A stretch of 64,000 bases of DNA from Centropus unirufus (Eukaryota; Chordata; Aves; Cuculiformes; Centropidae): NCBI GenBank assembly GCA_013397695.1, contig VYZI01000385.1, positions 147,432-211,431 on the forward strand, given 5' to 3'. Under the pieces are notes generated by a model. That model did not search any database. It saw nothing but the letters and a program-made list of their open reading frames with translations, and was not told the DNA's origin. Shown piece by piece: positions 1 to 13,497 of this stretch (the first letter of the stretch is position 1; every line of letters begins with the position of its first letter). A program made the position numbers and the translations under genes.

Positions 1-16
1 GTGCGGCCCCGGCGCC

Positions 17-3000
17 ATGGCCATGCGGGAGCTGGTGGAGCCCGAGTGCGGGGGGTCCAACCCCCTGATGAAGCTGGCCGGGCACTTCACCCAGGACAAG
101 GCCCTGCGGCAGGAAGGGCTCCAGGGCCCGCTGGGCTGGCCCCCCGCGGCGCCCGGAGCGGCAGCCGTGAGTGCGGCCCCGTGCGCGGGGCTGGGCTGGG
201 AGCGGGGGCGGGGGGACGACGCTGCCGGGATGCAGGGCTGCGTGTTCCCGGGGGAGCGGTCGGTTTGTCCGGCAGCCTGGCGGGGCAAGGGCTTGTTTGT
301 GTGGAAGCAGCGTTTGTTGCTGAAGTGACAGGTCGCAGAGATTCCTCCCAAGTCGAATCTTCCTGTGATTTCAGCATAACAAAGAGGAAGGGGAAGATCA
401 GAGGTGAGGAGGGCTTGGAATGGACCGCATCCAGGGGATGCTGGTGCCTGTGGCGAGCTGTATGTGTGGCTGTCACAGGCCCTAACCCAGGGAGTGACGG
501 GAGGGAGGCTGGATGGTGTCACTCGAGGTACTCCTGCTCCTTCACCTGCCGCGTCAGCTGGCAGAAGCTGGAAGGAAAAAGTCTGACATCTGGCGCTCAA
601 GGAATATGCAAACTGAAAGGGTCACAGGGTGCTTCTGGAGAGAGCTATGGGGGTCAAAGCCTTTGGGGTAATTGCCCACTATTTCCTGTAGGTATCCAAA
701 CCACTGGGAGTGGCCTCTGAAGATGAGGTGAGCATAGACCAATGCATCTCATTACTGCTTTTCCCCTTAGTCCTATTTGTTGTTTTTCCCCTTCCTTGAT
801 ATTATTCTTTACTTCTGATAAGTCCATTTATTTCTCATGTGCTCCATGGCTCTGCCTCCATGGCTCCTCTGCTCATGCCTGTTTGTCTTCTGTGGCATGT
901 TTGTAATCCCTCTCTGTTGTTGGCAGCTGGTTGGAGAGTTTCTGGAGGAGCAGAATGCCCCTTTACTGTCCCGTGCACCACAGACCTTTAAGATGGATGA
1001 CCTGTTGGCCGAAATGCAAGAAATCGAACAGTCAAGCTTCCGACAGGCCCCACAGCGAGGTGAGAGTAGCTTGAGTAGGTGGAGAGCAGGAAAAGATCTT
1101 GGTGTTATGGTTAAGATCCTAAGCAGGGTGGTTCCCATCTATTCAGACTTTGTGAGATTGTACCTGGAGTATTGTTTCCAGACTTGGGCTTCCTGGTATG
1201 CTGGTATATCGGAACAAATCCAGCAGAGGTCACTAAGGTGTTCAGGGCCTGGAATACATGGTGTAAGAGGAAAGGCTGAGGGAAGTGGGTTTGTTTAGCC
1301 TAGGGAAGAGGAGTCTTAAGAGGCAGGGTTGTGGAGGATGAAGTTGTAGTTGCTGTCTTCAGCAAGCACAGCTGCGATCTTTGCACTGATATGTAGCAAA
1401 AAGTCAAGAGCCAGTGGACACAGCTTGCAGAAAGGGTACCTGACTAGGTGTAAGGAAACGCTTCTTCCCTTGGAGGACTGTTAGTACTGGAACAGGTGTC
1501 TGGGGAGGCTGGGAAATTGCCAGCTTTGGACAAGTTCAGAAGTCACATGATAAATACCTTGAGCAACCTAATCTCTAGCTTTAGTGTTAACCTGCTGTTG
1601 AGAGCACTAGCAATGTCCAGAGATTGCTTCTGAGTGGAATCTTACTGTAATTTTATTCTGACAAAGGGAGAGATGATCAGAGATGATGAGAATGGAACAC
1701 TTAAATAAGGCCTTTGAGATCTCTGATCCTCACTTTCTCACTTTTTTTTTTCCTTCTTGTAGCTCCAGGTGTAGCGGACCTGGCACTGTCTGAAAACTGG
1801 ACCCAGGAGTTCTTGGCTACAGCAGATGGTGCTGGTGATGTCTCTTCAGATTACAATGAAGCTGACTGGTCACAGGAGTTCATTGCTGAAGTGACAGGTG
1901 AAGGGCGCCTTTTGGATTTACTGTTAAGGCGGTGTGTACTGTCTGTGTACAGCAGAGTTACTGTGTGTGAAATTGGAGAAATGCTTTGTGCACAGTGGTC
2001 AGTGTTCACTGCACCAGCTTTAACGGGGAGAAAAAAAGCTGCTTTGCTATGGCTTAGACATGTTGTGTGTAGAGTGGTGTGGAAGCTTTTGTTTGGGTGT
2101 TAAGGTCTTTTGCTTTTAGCTCAGATGACTTGGAGAACTGAGGAGAAGCAGGCTGCTCAAAGTGCTTCTATAAAACTTATAATGATTCGACTGATCCACA
2201 TTCTGGAGTTTGGTACTGGTTCTTTCTTACATACGGTTGAATTCCCTCTCTTAGGGATAAACTTGCCTTTGGTGCAAGCAAAGGCGAATAAATATTTTTT
2301 AGTGGGCTTTGGCCAAATACGTTTTGTCAGTTTCATGGAGGGATGTGCAAATGTAAATGCAAATGAAATGTGCAAAGTAAATGTTTCTGGCCCAAAGGTT
2401 AAGCTTTCTCTTTCAACCAAGTCAGCAGGTCATCTGAAAAGCTGCCCTGCATTATTTGTAGAGCTGGGGCTGGAACCGGGTTTGGTTACCAGTGATGACT
2501 TAACCTGAGAGTTATGACTCAGATTTAAATAGATGCTGTTCTATTCTCTAGCGGGGGCCACTCTAGAGAGCCAGGTGGTCTCCTGTTTGACCTTCACTCT
2601 GTATACTCTGTATACTCCTGGGAATATAAATCGGTATTCACAAAGGTCTTTGAGGAAGTTCTGATGAAAATCTAGAGCTTTGTAGGCTTTGCTTTTGACA
2701 GAAGCTTGTAACACATTGCTGATTTTCTTCACCTAATTGGCATCCCATGTGGAACAGATGGAAAAATTGTGAAATTAAAGTAGAAAATTATAAGGATATT
2801 GGGACCACAGTGGCATCTGTATTAATATACAGTCTGAACCCAAGGCGTCGTTTTTAGATCAGAATAAACAAAGTTAGAAGAAAGAAGCATAAATGATTCC
2901 TCTTTGGAGAGGTCATCTTTGTAAGATACCCAACTGTGTGGAAAGTGGAGAGAAAAGTCTGTCCTGAGTGATGATCTGCCTGCCTTACTCTTCTCCCCTT

Positions 3001-6000
3001 TCATCCCTGTGCCCTGTGCAGATCCACTGTCTGTGTCTCCTGCCAAGTGGACAGAAGAATACCTAGAGCAGTCAGAGGAGAAACTGTGGCTTGGGGAATC
3101 AGAAGACCAGTCTTCGGCAGATAAATGGTGAGTTTGTCTTCTCAAAGCTAGTTATTGCTGCGAGGCTCTTGTGTGGGTGAATTCTGGGCAGGGGATAGAG
3201 ATCTGCCTGAATGTTTTTGAGTCATTGAACCTAGACTGATGTTCTCAGGCCTTTGGTTTCACAGAAAGGAGGAAACAATGCTTGGAGATGGAAGTTTTTA
3301 AGAGATTTTAGCTTTTCTGTTTTCTCTCCAGGAAGCTATTGTGATCGTGTAGGCTAACTCTAACTAGATCTGCCAAATGCAGTGCTCTGCAAGCTGTTTT
3401 GAGGAGTGCATTCAGGCATTCCTAATCAAGAAGAACTTCTTTCCACAACAGACACTTTCTTTAGCTTTAGAGCTCTCAAGTACTAGACTCTACCAGGTGT
3501 GAACTTTCATCACGTTATTCTTTCTATCTGACAAACTGCATCCAGCCTTTCCACTGCATATTCCTAGGGTGAACCTTCCAGACATTATATTCCTGCGTTT
3601 TTGTGTGGTTGATTAAAGAACAGTTTTCTACCGCAGATCTTCTCTGTGTCACTACCTGTTGACTACAGCAATTTTTTTTCACGCAAAGAAGCAATTTGAG
3701 TTTCTTAGATCTTTCCCTAAAAGATAATTTGTATATTTGGGTTCTCCATCCTCCTGGCTTTTGCCTTTTCTGATACCTTTCTGCTAATATGGATGTTTCT
3801 GGGTTATTGCCACTGGTCCTGTCTTGCTGTATGCCAGACGACATGTGGGGAGGCCTCAATCCTCTGTAGAGCTGATGCTGTTCCAAGACACTGTTCCTCT
3901 TCAGTGAGGATGACCTACTTTCTTTGTTCCTAGATATATGACCTTGTTTTTGGTAGTGCTAACGCTTGTGATGTGTGATGGCATGTGGGCTTGCCAAGGG
4001 ATCCAGACTGCTCTTCAGAACTGTGCTATTGCTGTAGCTGTTTAATTCTGCTACTCTTTGTGTCAGTCACTTGCATAATTCACCTAGTAGTAATTATGGA
4101 TTTTCACAGATGGATAAAGTGGTTGTATCTCTCCTAACTGTGGTCTGTCCCATTGTGTAGACTGTTGTTAGTGACAGTACTCAGTTGTCTGTTATCAGAC
4201 TACCTCTTTCCCTTCTTCACTGCCTCTGGACACAGGTATGAGGATTATCAACCTGAGGATGACCTTAAGAAAACTGTTAATGACTTCCTTTCTAAAGTGG
4301 ATGATCCAAAACTCCAGAATTCTGAGGTAAGGAATTTCCTTACTGGGGTTGAGAGATACCTAGTTTGAATAAGGGATAAAGGGATAAAAAAGGTGGTAAA
4401 TGATTGAAGCCTCCTGCTGTTCTGTGTTTCCATTTCTTTCCTGATTTCTAGAAGTTAAACCCTACAATCCACTCTAGGTATTATCTATCTGTACTACATG
4501 ACTCTGGTGGATTCCTTTCTTTTTGAGCCTTTTGTGCTCACTTTGAGAGAAGTCCTCTAAATGAAGGAGGGGGGCATGTGCAGAAGGCTTGTTGGCAAAG
4601 CATCTGCCCTGCTCCACCCTTGTTTCATTTCTCTGCCACAGTTCCTAAAGTTTGTCCGCCAGATCGGAGATGGGAGGGTTTCGATTGAAGCTAATCAGGT
4701 GACCCACAGAGACCAAGATCAGGCAGAGCAATGGGCAGCTGAGTTTATGCAGCAGCAGGTAGGAGCCCCAGCCCTGTGTGCTTTGAAGGAGGAAAGCTCT
4801 TTGCCACAGAGCACAGTCTGGGAGCAAGGGAGAATGGCAAGACCACCTCTCAGCAATGCTGACTAGCCTCGGGGAGGTGAGGAAGGGGCTTTTGGGCTCT
4901 TCTTAGCAGAGTCTTAGCCAGAAGCTGGGAAGGTATTTGGACTATGTGAGTTTTCCCATTGCCTGTAGCACTTGGGAAGAAGGGGATAGCAAAATGAACT
5001 CCTATCGCCTTTACAGCCATCGGTTCTTCCTCATGGGGCAGATGGGTCATCACAGAACCTCCTGCTATTTGGTGACGTGCTCTGAGGTTGCCAAATTCTG
5101 AAAAGAAAGGTGTGTTTCTGTTTCCAAACTCCCAGGGGGAATCTGATGCCTGGGTGGATCAATTTGCACGATCTGGGAACCTGTCAACTCTTGATACGGA
5201 ATTTGAGCAAGCAAAGACTGCTGTGGAGGTAAAGCTGACTGAGGAGGAGGACTGGGTTACTGTGAGCCCTTGTAGGGTTCTGTCTCCTTTGCTTGCTGTG
5301 AGGAGGGCTAGAAACTTCACACGGTGTTCTCAGGAGTTTCTATGGAGCCTCACATTGAGATTAAAATACCCTAGTCACTTTTTGTTCTCCCTTCAGTCAG
5401 ATGTGGACTTCTGGGACAAACTCCAGGCAGAATGGGAGGAGATGGCCAAGAGAGATGCAGAGGCTCACCCTTGGCTTTCTGATTATGAAGACCTCGGCTC
5501 CTCATCATATGACAAGGTAATAGAGATCAGGGTCTCTCACCCATGTCACTGTGATGGACTGCCTTGAAGAGAGGCTGGCAGTTTGTCACGCAGGTGAGCT
5601 CTGCAAACCCCAAATACTGCTAGGATTCCTTCTGTCACTGATCTTTTGCTGTCACTTGCACCCTCATCTCCGATCACCTAGAGGTTAAACAAATACTGTT
5701 TTCACTCGTGCTTGTATGCAAATGCTGTCCAGTTGTTGTCCAAACCCGAACACCAACTAAGGCTGGCATCCTTTCCAAGGAGCATGAGTGCTGTCCTTCC
5801 CCCCCCAGCTGATAAGGTCTCACACCAGATGTGTAGTCTCTCTTGCAACTTATTTCAGATCTGGTTTGGGGGAGTTTTTCAGCACAGAGCAGACAGCATG
5901 AAGAACCATTGTTCTCTGGTCTGCTCCAAACCAGCAGAGCGGATGTGGTGCTGGCCGATCTGTTTGAGTGTTTCTGAAACAGGAAGGCTAGACTGTGCTG

Positions 6001-9000
6001 TACTGTAGAGAGTGCTCTTCTCCCCAGGCTTGTCTCCTACCATTAACCCCTGTCTGTTTTCCCTGTTAGGGTTACCAGTTTGAGGAAGATAATCCCATGA
6101 GAGATCACCCAGATGCATTTGAAGAAGGGCGGAGGCGCTTGGAGGAAGGCGACCTCCCCAATGCTGTCTTGCTCTTTGAGGCTGCAGTACAACAGAAGCC
6201 AGATCACATGGAGGTGAGTGAGAGCAGAGATAACAGGCTGTGGCCAAGTGTCCTGTTACTTGGATCCTTCCCTTGTGAGAAGTTGGGGTGTGTGTGGAGA
6301 ACACGCTTCAATATCAGGAACTGTTCAGGCTGCACGAAAACATCTCATTTCTCTGTAGTTCTAGGTGTGTGTCTGATGTATGTGAGACCCTGGAAGGGCT
6401 GTGGGCAGCGAGACTGTATGGCTAAGGTCTGTTACAAAAAGTACAAAGGCTCTGGTCCAGAGCTGCGTAAAATCTTGAGAGCGCATAAAACTGCATGGAG
6501 TCAAGACAAGGAGTTGTCGTCTCTTTAAGTTGCTTCTAAAGATTTCTTTATTGCCATTGCAAGTTTGGAGATGCTTGTGGCAGACTATGCTTTCCATGTC
6601 TGTATTAAAGACTAGTTGAGCAGTTTGTTAGACAAAGGGTCCTGGTTAGGTCCTCCATCTTGATGCCAGGAGAAGATATAACCCCAGAGGGTAAAGAGTG
6701 GGGGTTTGGGTGTCTTCATGATCTTCATTTGAAGCTGTGGGCCAGAGACCGATTTCTGTACTGAAGACAAGTTTTCAACTCCAAATTCAATGAATATGTA
6801 TTCCCATAAAGCACTTCAACTTCTGTGGGATAGACTGACAAATGGAATAGCCTGTACACCTTTCTCTAGAGGTGGAGGATATGGATAGTCTCAGGAAGAA
6901 GAATGCAAATGCACTCACGTTCTGTTTCTGGAGTGTCCTTCCCTAGGAGCCAGGGATGCTGAATTCTCACTGTGTCTGACTCAAGCCCTCCTAATTGTAC
7001 ATTATGGGAAATGCCTATTTGTTAATTCTGTCCGATGAGAGTGACACCTTGGAAGGAGGCTCTTCACTTCTGGGAATACAGGCATCTAACTTTCTAGGGT
7101 ACTGGGAATAGGTGAAAAGTAGCTGAAACCTTAGGGGAGGAACACTTAGGCCAGTTCTGGCCATGAAAAAGTTCTGAATTCTACTCTGACTGCAGAAGGG
7201 ACAGAATTCAAGGCTTCACAAACAGTACAGTGATCAAATATGTTTGCATAGTTGCTCTGAAGGAAATATCATGGTCGCTTTGGTCCAAATCACAAATTAC
7301 CTTGCATCTCAGCTCTTCTGCCTTCAGAACACTGTGCAGTGATCTCTGGTCAACTATTGAGTAGCATCAAGCGCTGTGGTGAGGCATTAGAGATTTAAGA
7401 TGGCAGATGGCCATCTCAAGACTGTGGTGGCTTGTTCAGTGTGTCTGGGTCTTTGCTAATGAAACAGTTTCTTTCCTTGATTCTATGGATGCTGAATTTT
7501 TGTGACTTTTATCAAAAAAGAAGGTTCTTCTTGATGACAGTCAGCCAACCATTCAGCCTGGTTTGAGCAAGGAATGCGGTTATCAACATAAAGTGAGCAG
7601 AGGCTTTGGTTTTAGTGCCTTCATTAAACAGTGCCTGTGCAGCAGCCTGGAGTCGGCAGTAGTTTTCATAGACTGGTGTCAAGACGATTGAAGATTCAGT
7701 AAAATAATAGGCCTTCTACTTTCAGCTCCTCGAGGCTAGTTGGGCCACTGAACAGATACCTACAGCTGCCTGCCTTGGGGATGGCTCCTTGTCAGCACCG
7801 CTGCTACACATTTTTGTTTTCAGGAAAAAAGAGATTGTTTTTTTCCTCCTTCCTCTGTGGCTTGGCCACAGTTAGAAGTTTAAAAGTGGAGGTTCTGTGA
7901 CTTTAAAGTGTAAAAGTTGCTTTATGGTACATCTCCAGGGAGGCATTCACTGGTTTTCCCTATAACAACACCAAATTTATTGGCTTCGAGGACCTGTGTG
8001 CTATAAAGTGTGTCTTTCAAGAACAACTTATACACATGAGCTGCAGATATACTTGCAGATATTTGGTCTCACTATGAAAATGTATGGGATAATACGGTGG
8101 ATTTAATCTCTCTGTGGTTTATCTGTTGATCTTTCTCTCTGGATATGAAGTTGTCTAACTTTGTGTATTCATGTTCTCCAGGCCTGGCAATATCTGGGAA
8201 CCACCCAAGCAGAGAATGAACAGGAGCTTTTGGCAATCAGTGCCCTCAGGCGGTGAGTGTTGCAGGATGGCTTCTGGACATGTCTACCTGTCTATTGCAT
8301 GGTGCCACAAGAACTACAGGGCAAGCATGGTGTGCTCTGCCTCAATTGGACCTCCCAAGACTGTTCTAGTGCTGTACTGACTTCTCTTTTTTGACCTACA
8401 GGTGCTTGGAATTGCAGCCTGGGAACCTCACGGCGCTTATGGCTTTGGCAGTCAGCTTCACCAACGAGTCCTTGCAGAAGCAGGCATGTGAGACCCTGTG
8501 GGACTGGCTACGGCATAAGTCTGACTATGCCCACCTTCTGGAGAAGAAACCAGGGGAGAGAGAGGGGACAAACTTGGGGCCTTCCAAGCGTGTCCTAGGC
8601 TCCCTGCTGTCTGAGTGAGTTAGAGTTACAAATGTCAACTTTCAGCTGAAAGGCTTCTTGGAGGGTTGGGACTGGTGCAGGCAAGAACAGAGGGAGCAAA
8701 GCCAAGGCCAGCTGTCTCTGCAGTGGACCAATGTTTTTGTTCCGTGCTTTTCCAGCTCACTGTTCATGGAGGTGAAAGAGCTGTTCTTAGCAGCTGTGCG
8801 CAGCAACCCCTTGACTGTGGATCCTGATGTTCAGTGTGGCCTGGGTGTCCTTTTCAACCTTAGTGGCGAGTATGAGAAGGCTGTGGATTGCTTCAGTGCC
8901 GCACTCAGTGTGCGCCCCAATGTAAGAAAGGGCAAACTGTGGGTGCTAGAGGTTTATGGATGAAGGTTTGGGTGGAGGTATTGCTTGGATGAAAGGGACA

Positions 9001-9818
9001 TTTTTGTAGTGGAGCGATAAGACAAACAGGGAAAAGGGAGCTTGGAGCTTAAGGAGATCTAGTTTATTCCAGCCTTTTCTCTCTACCACGTCCTGCAGGA
9101 CCATCTTCTATGGAACAAGCTTGGTGCCACCCTGGCCAATGGGAATCGGAGCGAGGAAGCTGTAGCTGCCTATCGTCGGGCACTGGAGCTCCAGCCAGGA
9201 TACATCCGCTCTCGCTACAACTTGGGTATCAGCTGCATCAACTTAGGCGCCCATCGGTGAGCACAGGAGGGGCAGATCTATTGTGACCCATGAAGGTGCA
9301 TGTGTTTGTGGGGCAGAGATTGCAATAGGTTACTAGGGCCACACTGCCTGCAGCCTTCCCTTGGTGTAGGAGAGCAGAGTGAGTGTATAGACTCTGCTCT
9401 GAGAACAAAGTGTCAGATGAATTTGGAGTAGGCGCCATCTGGACGTCAGTTTCTGTTAAGAGGGAAAAGGGGGATCTCTTGTGATTCTGGAATGGAGCAG
9501 GATCTGTTGAAGAGGGTCAAACAGTTTTGGAGGGGAAGTACTTTAGAAGTACATGGGGGAGGGAGTATGACATGCCATCTTTTCCAGTAAGCATGTCTAT
9601 GTTCTTGTGTTGACAGTGAGGCTGTGGAACACTTCTTAGAGGCTTTGCATATGCAGCAGAAGAGCCGTGGTCCGCGGGGGCAGCAAGGAGCTATGTCTGA
9701 CAACATCTGGACCACCCTCCGCATGGCCCTCTCCATGCTGGGGCAGAGTGACCTGTATGGGGCAGCTGATGCCCGTGATCTTCCAACACTGCTTAAGGCG
9801 TTTGGTCTCCAACAGTGA
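17..9818 (+). CDS. PEX5: PEX5, peroxisomal PTS1 import receptor (15 coding exons, complete CDS)
   Basis: Cytosolic shuttling receptor that binds C-terminal PTS1 (SKL-type) signals through TPRs and docks on the peroxisomal membrane. Coding exons with GT/AG borders: 17-166, 692-727, 927-1059, 1763-1897, 3022-3127, 4236-4326, 4642-4758, 5136-5228, 5397-5516, 6070-6213, 8182-8252, 8402-8614, 8756-8921, 9099-9256, 9617-9818. They sum to 1,935 nt (644 aa), against about 639 aa for the human long form, and the phases agree at every junction. The N-terminus MAMRELVEPEC keeps the recycling cysteine C11. The disordered half has LVGEF (63-67) and seven WxxxF/Y motifs: WTQEF 119, WSQEF 142, WTEEY 161, WYEDY 187, WAAEF 248, WVDQF 262, WLSDY 313. 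These bind PEX14/PEX13 in the family. Residues from about 330 onward (GYQFEE..., ending LQQ) are the TPR domain. Only 16 nt lie upstream of the ATG, so the promoter and any noncoding first exon are outside the window. No frameshift or lost motif seen. Confidence 0.97.
1066..1660 (+). mobile_element. CR1 LINE fragment in PEX5 intron 3
   Basis: Sense-strand CR1 3' region. It has the typical order: a stretch reading like 'cacctggagtactg...cagttctggg' (here acctggagtattgtttccag, about 1160), 'ttgtttagcctagggaagaggag' (about 1290), then 'aacgcttcttcccttggagg' and 'gaacaggtgtctggggaggctggg' (about 1455-1515). It is heavily diverged and carries no intact ORF. It occupies most of the intron. Confidence 0.7.
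4642..4758 (+). CDS. PEX5: PEX5 exon 7, in-frame cassette of the long isoform (PEX7-binding)
   Basis: This 117-nt exon encodes 39 residues beginning FLKFVRQIG and ending WAAEFMQQQ. It has phase 0 at both ends, so skipping it keeps the frame. It matches the 37-residue insert that distinguishes mammalian PEX5L from PEX5S. That insert lets PEX5 bind PEX7 and so import PTS2 cargo. It also contributes one WxxxF motif. The bird version is two residues longer in its middle (EANQVTHRDQDQ region). That it is alternatively spliced here is inference from phase and homology. Confidence 0.85.
6214..8181 (+). other. PEX5 intron 10 (about 2 kb), no recognisable content
   Basis: The longest PEX5 intron separates the exon coding the TPR start (ending HME) from the exon starting AWQYLG. 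It has a GTGAGT donor and a CTCCAG acceptor. I see no conserved ORF, RNA gene or clear repeat family in it. The other introns over 300 bp (167-691, 1898-3021, 3128-4235, 4327-4641, 4759-5135, 5517-6069 and 9257-9616) also show nothing recognisable. Confidence 0.6.
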
Positions 9819-10685
9819 CTCTGGGATGGGCTACCCTGTGAGTGCAGGGTAAGCCCAGGCCAAGAGTGACCTTCCTTAGAAAATATTCACTAGGGTTCAC
9901 TCATCTTTGCTCTGGTAGGGCAGATCATTGGCACCTTTTTTTTTTTTTTTTTTCTTTCTTTGAGGGCTTCCTCCACCTGTGTTGTGGCCTGTGCATCTGA
10001 GTGGTTCACTTTATCACCTCTGTGACTGAGCGTCAGGCAGATGGTCAAGGTGGGGTACACAGCACCACCCTGCCTTCTTTCCAGACCACATCTGCAGCGA
10101 TGCCCAACTTGGCTGAAACCTTACAACAGCTATTCTGCAGAGTCTGCTGGCTGGATGCATCTTGAGTGCAGGTTGCTTTGGTGGGGTGGGATTGGAATTT
10201 GGTGAAAGATTCTGGGTTCTGAGCATCTTCCCCCCATGTATGTGCTTGCATGTGTGTAAATGTGGGTTGCTAAGGAAAACAAGGGAGAGCCCCTTCATCT
10301 GGGTACTGATAACTTCGTGGTACAGCCAGATGCAAGTTTCTCTGTGTGTCTTAATGAAAATTTTAAGAACAGTGTATTTTACTCCTAATGGGGACACAAG
10401 TGGAGGCCCTGACCCTGCTGGGATAAGAGGAGATCCCAAAGTTCAGACTCCAGGGAGTGCGATAGGAAGGAAAGCCTAAAATATAACCCTCCCAGAATAT
10501 GGTGGGGAAAGGGTCAAGTCTTAATTTTCACTTGATCATCTGTCGTTCTCCTTTGTGCAGGGTTTCCTCATCTTGTCTGTAACTAAATCTTGTTAATTAT
10601 AAATATCTGTATATGATTCTATTTGGGAAAATGTTTTTTAATTTTAAAGTATTTTGTATAATAAAGGGGGTAGAATTAAAACTGC
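9819..10685 (+). other. PEX5: PEX5 3' untranslated region
   Basis: It runs from the TGA after LQQ to just beyond the AATAAA at 10660. A run of 18 or so T at about 9937-9955 and AT-rich sequence before the polyadenylation signal are visible. The cleavage position is inferred as 10-25 nt past the signal. Confidence 0.7.
10660..10665 (+). terminator. PEX5: PEX5 polyadenylation signal AATAAA
   Basis: Canonical hexamer about 840 nt after the PEX5 stop codon, inside an AT-rich stretch and followed by G/T-rich sequence. It is the best candidate for the transcript end. Confidence 0.75.
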
Positions 10686-13142
10686 CAAGATTCTTTCTCT
10701 GTGCCTGTGTTGAAACCGCATGCAGTGGGTGGTGCAGTTCTTTGGGGGGATGTTTTGGTACAATTTCCCCCCAATAGGCCACCTGGACAAGGTCAGGCTG
10801 CTCATCACAGCTTCTGACTGACTTGAACAACACCTTTCCCTCCTTTCCTGGACACTTTCTGACCCGGTGGAAGCCAGGCTCGTGTTGATGCGGGCTTGTT
10901 GGGGAGAATTCCCATCTTACAGAGGCAATCGTAGAGAATGCTAAGGCAGGTCCTTGGATTACTTGAAAGTGCTCTGCTTGGGAAAAAGCCTCTCTTACTG
11001 CCCAAAGAAGGGAACTGTTAAACAGTCATCTTGAGGAAGCTCACTGGGGGAGAGAGTACCCCTTGTCAGGATGCAGTGACTGCGCTTTTGGAGTCCTGTG
11101 TATGTGGGAAAGGGTCCCCTCACCTCCTGAGAAAGAGATTGACTGTCAGTCACCCCCTGACAGCTGAATACACCTGATACTGGATTGTGGCCTGATACAA
11201 CTGGTAAAAGCTGCCAGAATTAAATCTTTCAAGTTGCAGCCAAAATGAAAATTAAACATAAAAATTAATATTTTAAATACCTGACAAGAGTAAATTACCT
11301 CAAATCCTGTAAGTGATCTTATGGAAGGCCCTTTGAACTTGGCTCCAGCAGCCTGGGACCAGGAATCTCCCCTGGAGTTGGGATGCCACTCAGGCATAGT
11401 GTGCAATCTCCCTTGCTAACACAGCAAATGAAAAGGCCGAAGCAAAGTTGATTCCATTGAGACCTGACAATTGCCTGTCAGCAAATGGTAATATATTGTA
11501 TTTGGTTATTCTCACCAATGTCAAGACAAATTTTCACCCTGGTCTTTCTACCTATCCCCTTTTGTGTTTACTTAAATGTATATATTTTTGTAACTATTGT
11601 TATTCATACTACAACACTTAACTATCAATATATCTGTTTACACACATGTTTCTGTTTGTGGTTGCATATATACCTATCATACCATGTTGAATTTTTTAAT
11701 GAGTGATTAGTTTGATTATAACACATTGAGTCATTTTATATCACTCTTAATCAACTGATAATCGAGTGTTAATAGGAATTTCGCCATCTACTTAAAAAAG
11801 TTCTAACTTGCTGCTAAATCAAAGTTCTGTAAATTCCTATAAACCCACCTTTTTTTGAAAGATAGACCAGGGTCTCTTGAGTTTCTATCTCCTGCTTTGA
11901 CCCAGGTTTTATTGACAGCTCACAAGCAAATGAAGTTTAAAGGACCTCATTTTGCTGTAGCTTCAGGCTTCAGTTCCGTGAGCCAACAGAAGAGCCTTCC
12001 TGTCCTAAAAAGGCTTCTTTCCTTGCTTAGGTTTAGGGGTCAGTGAAGCATTTGTTTTCATTTTCTTGCCATCTGCAGCCATGAAAATTGTGTTATATTT
12101 TATTGCCTTCTGAGGAACGTGACTGCTGCAGTGGTCACATCCAAGGGCTTAAGCAGGGAGCACTCGCCCTTCCTCTTCAAGCTGGCATGTGTTCCTTCAT
12201 GCACCTACCTCACAGGCTTCTTTTTCTCTCACTGCTCTAACAATCGGGAGCAGAAAGTGCAGACATCTTGCATGGTGCAGGTGTTTGATGACATGGTGTT
12301 TAAGACATATTTTCACAAACATTATCTTTGCACCAGCTACCACTGGACCTGTCATAAGTAATAACATCGGTTTGTGTGCACATATAATGTCTCCAGGAAC
12401 ATTAATAATTGCTATGGGGATCATTTCAGTGATGCTGCTGAGGTGGACAAGTCAGACGGGTCAACCTGTCCTCTGTTCCCATACTCTGACGTAAATGTTA
12501 AACTGATAAGATGCATCAATGTGGCATTTATGGTTTAATGGCATTGGATGAATTTATTCTCTGCCTGTCTTGTTGATTTTCAGACCAGGTGGTGCTAATG
12601 GTCTCTGCAATGTCTGTGGATGTCCTAGTATTGCAAGATATAGGAAAGAATTGGTTTTGGAGGGGTCACCCTCCTATGCTTTTATTAGTCTCCCTTAATC
12701 TCTTCTTCGCTGTCTACTCTCTAAATAGGATTGCTCTAGTGAAGTCCATGTCTCAGCAGGGGGAGCCCTTTCTCCACCTCTGTACCTCATATTTCTGTAC
12801 CTTTCCTACTTCTGTATTCCCAGTATTTCCTTCAGGCCCTAACCTGCCTTTGAGCCCTTAGACCGCAATCACTGCGCATCTTCTCCTCTGAGTTGGTCTC
12901 TGATGCTTGGAAATCTTTTAGCAAGTCGGTTTTCTACTGAGGAAGGACTGAAAGAGGTACGGTAGCTCTCCTGCCTGCAGCAGCAAAGCAGCAACAGGCA
13001 CAGGTCACTTGGTCAGAGCGAATTCTGGCAGCTTCTTCATATGGTAGTCCCTTGTGGACCTAGACATGGGTTTCTTTGCTCCTACAAAAGACGAAAGGTG
13101 GCACCTTTCTCCAGTCACCATTATACTTACTATGGCAAAGCA
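10686..13142. other. Intergenic, nothing recognised
   Basis: No gene is supported here. AT-rich sequence predominates at 11480-11830. Short ORFs in several frames lack splice context and similarity to any family I know. Confidence 0.5.
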
Positions 13143-13497
13143 TTCAGCCTAGCAAAGAGGAGGCTCCAGGGGGACCTTATAGCAGCTTTCCAGTTCTTAA
13201 AGGGGGCTACAGGAAAACTGAGTAGCAGCTTTTTGTCTGGGAGTGCAGTGACAGGATGAGGGAAACAATTTTAAGCTGAAAGAGGTGATTTAGATTGGAT
13301 ATTAGGAAGAAATGTTTTCCTGTGCAGGTGGGGAGTCACTGGGAGAGGTTGCCCGGAGAAGTCATGGATACCCCACCCCTGGAGGTGTTCAAGGTCAGGC
13401 TGGATGAGGCTTTGAGCAACCTGATCCAGTGGAAGGGGGATTGGAACTGGATGATCTTTAAGGTCTCTTGCAACCCAAACCATTCTATCATTCTAGG
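13143..13497 (+). mobile_element. CR1 LINE 3' fragment
   Basis: It begins in 'ttcagcctagcaaagaggaggctcc', continues through 'attggatattaggaag' and 'ggaggtgttcaaggtcaggctggatgaggc', and ends in 'cattctatcattctag'. This is the standard CR1 3' end in sense orientation, truncated at the 5' side. Confidence 0.9.

Noticed and set aside
87..476. Minus-strand 129-aa ORF over PEX5 exon 1
   Set aside because: A shadow of GC-rich coding and intron sequence. The + strand frame is clearly PEX5.
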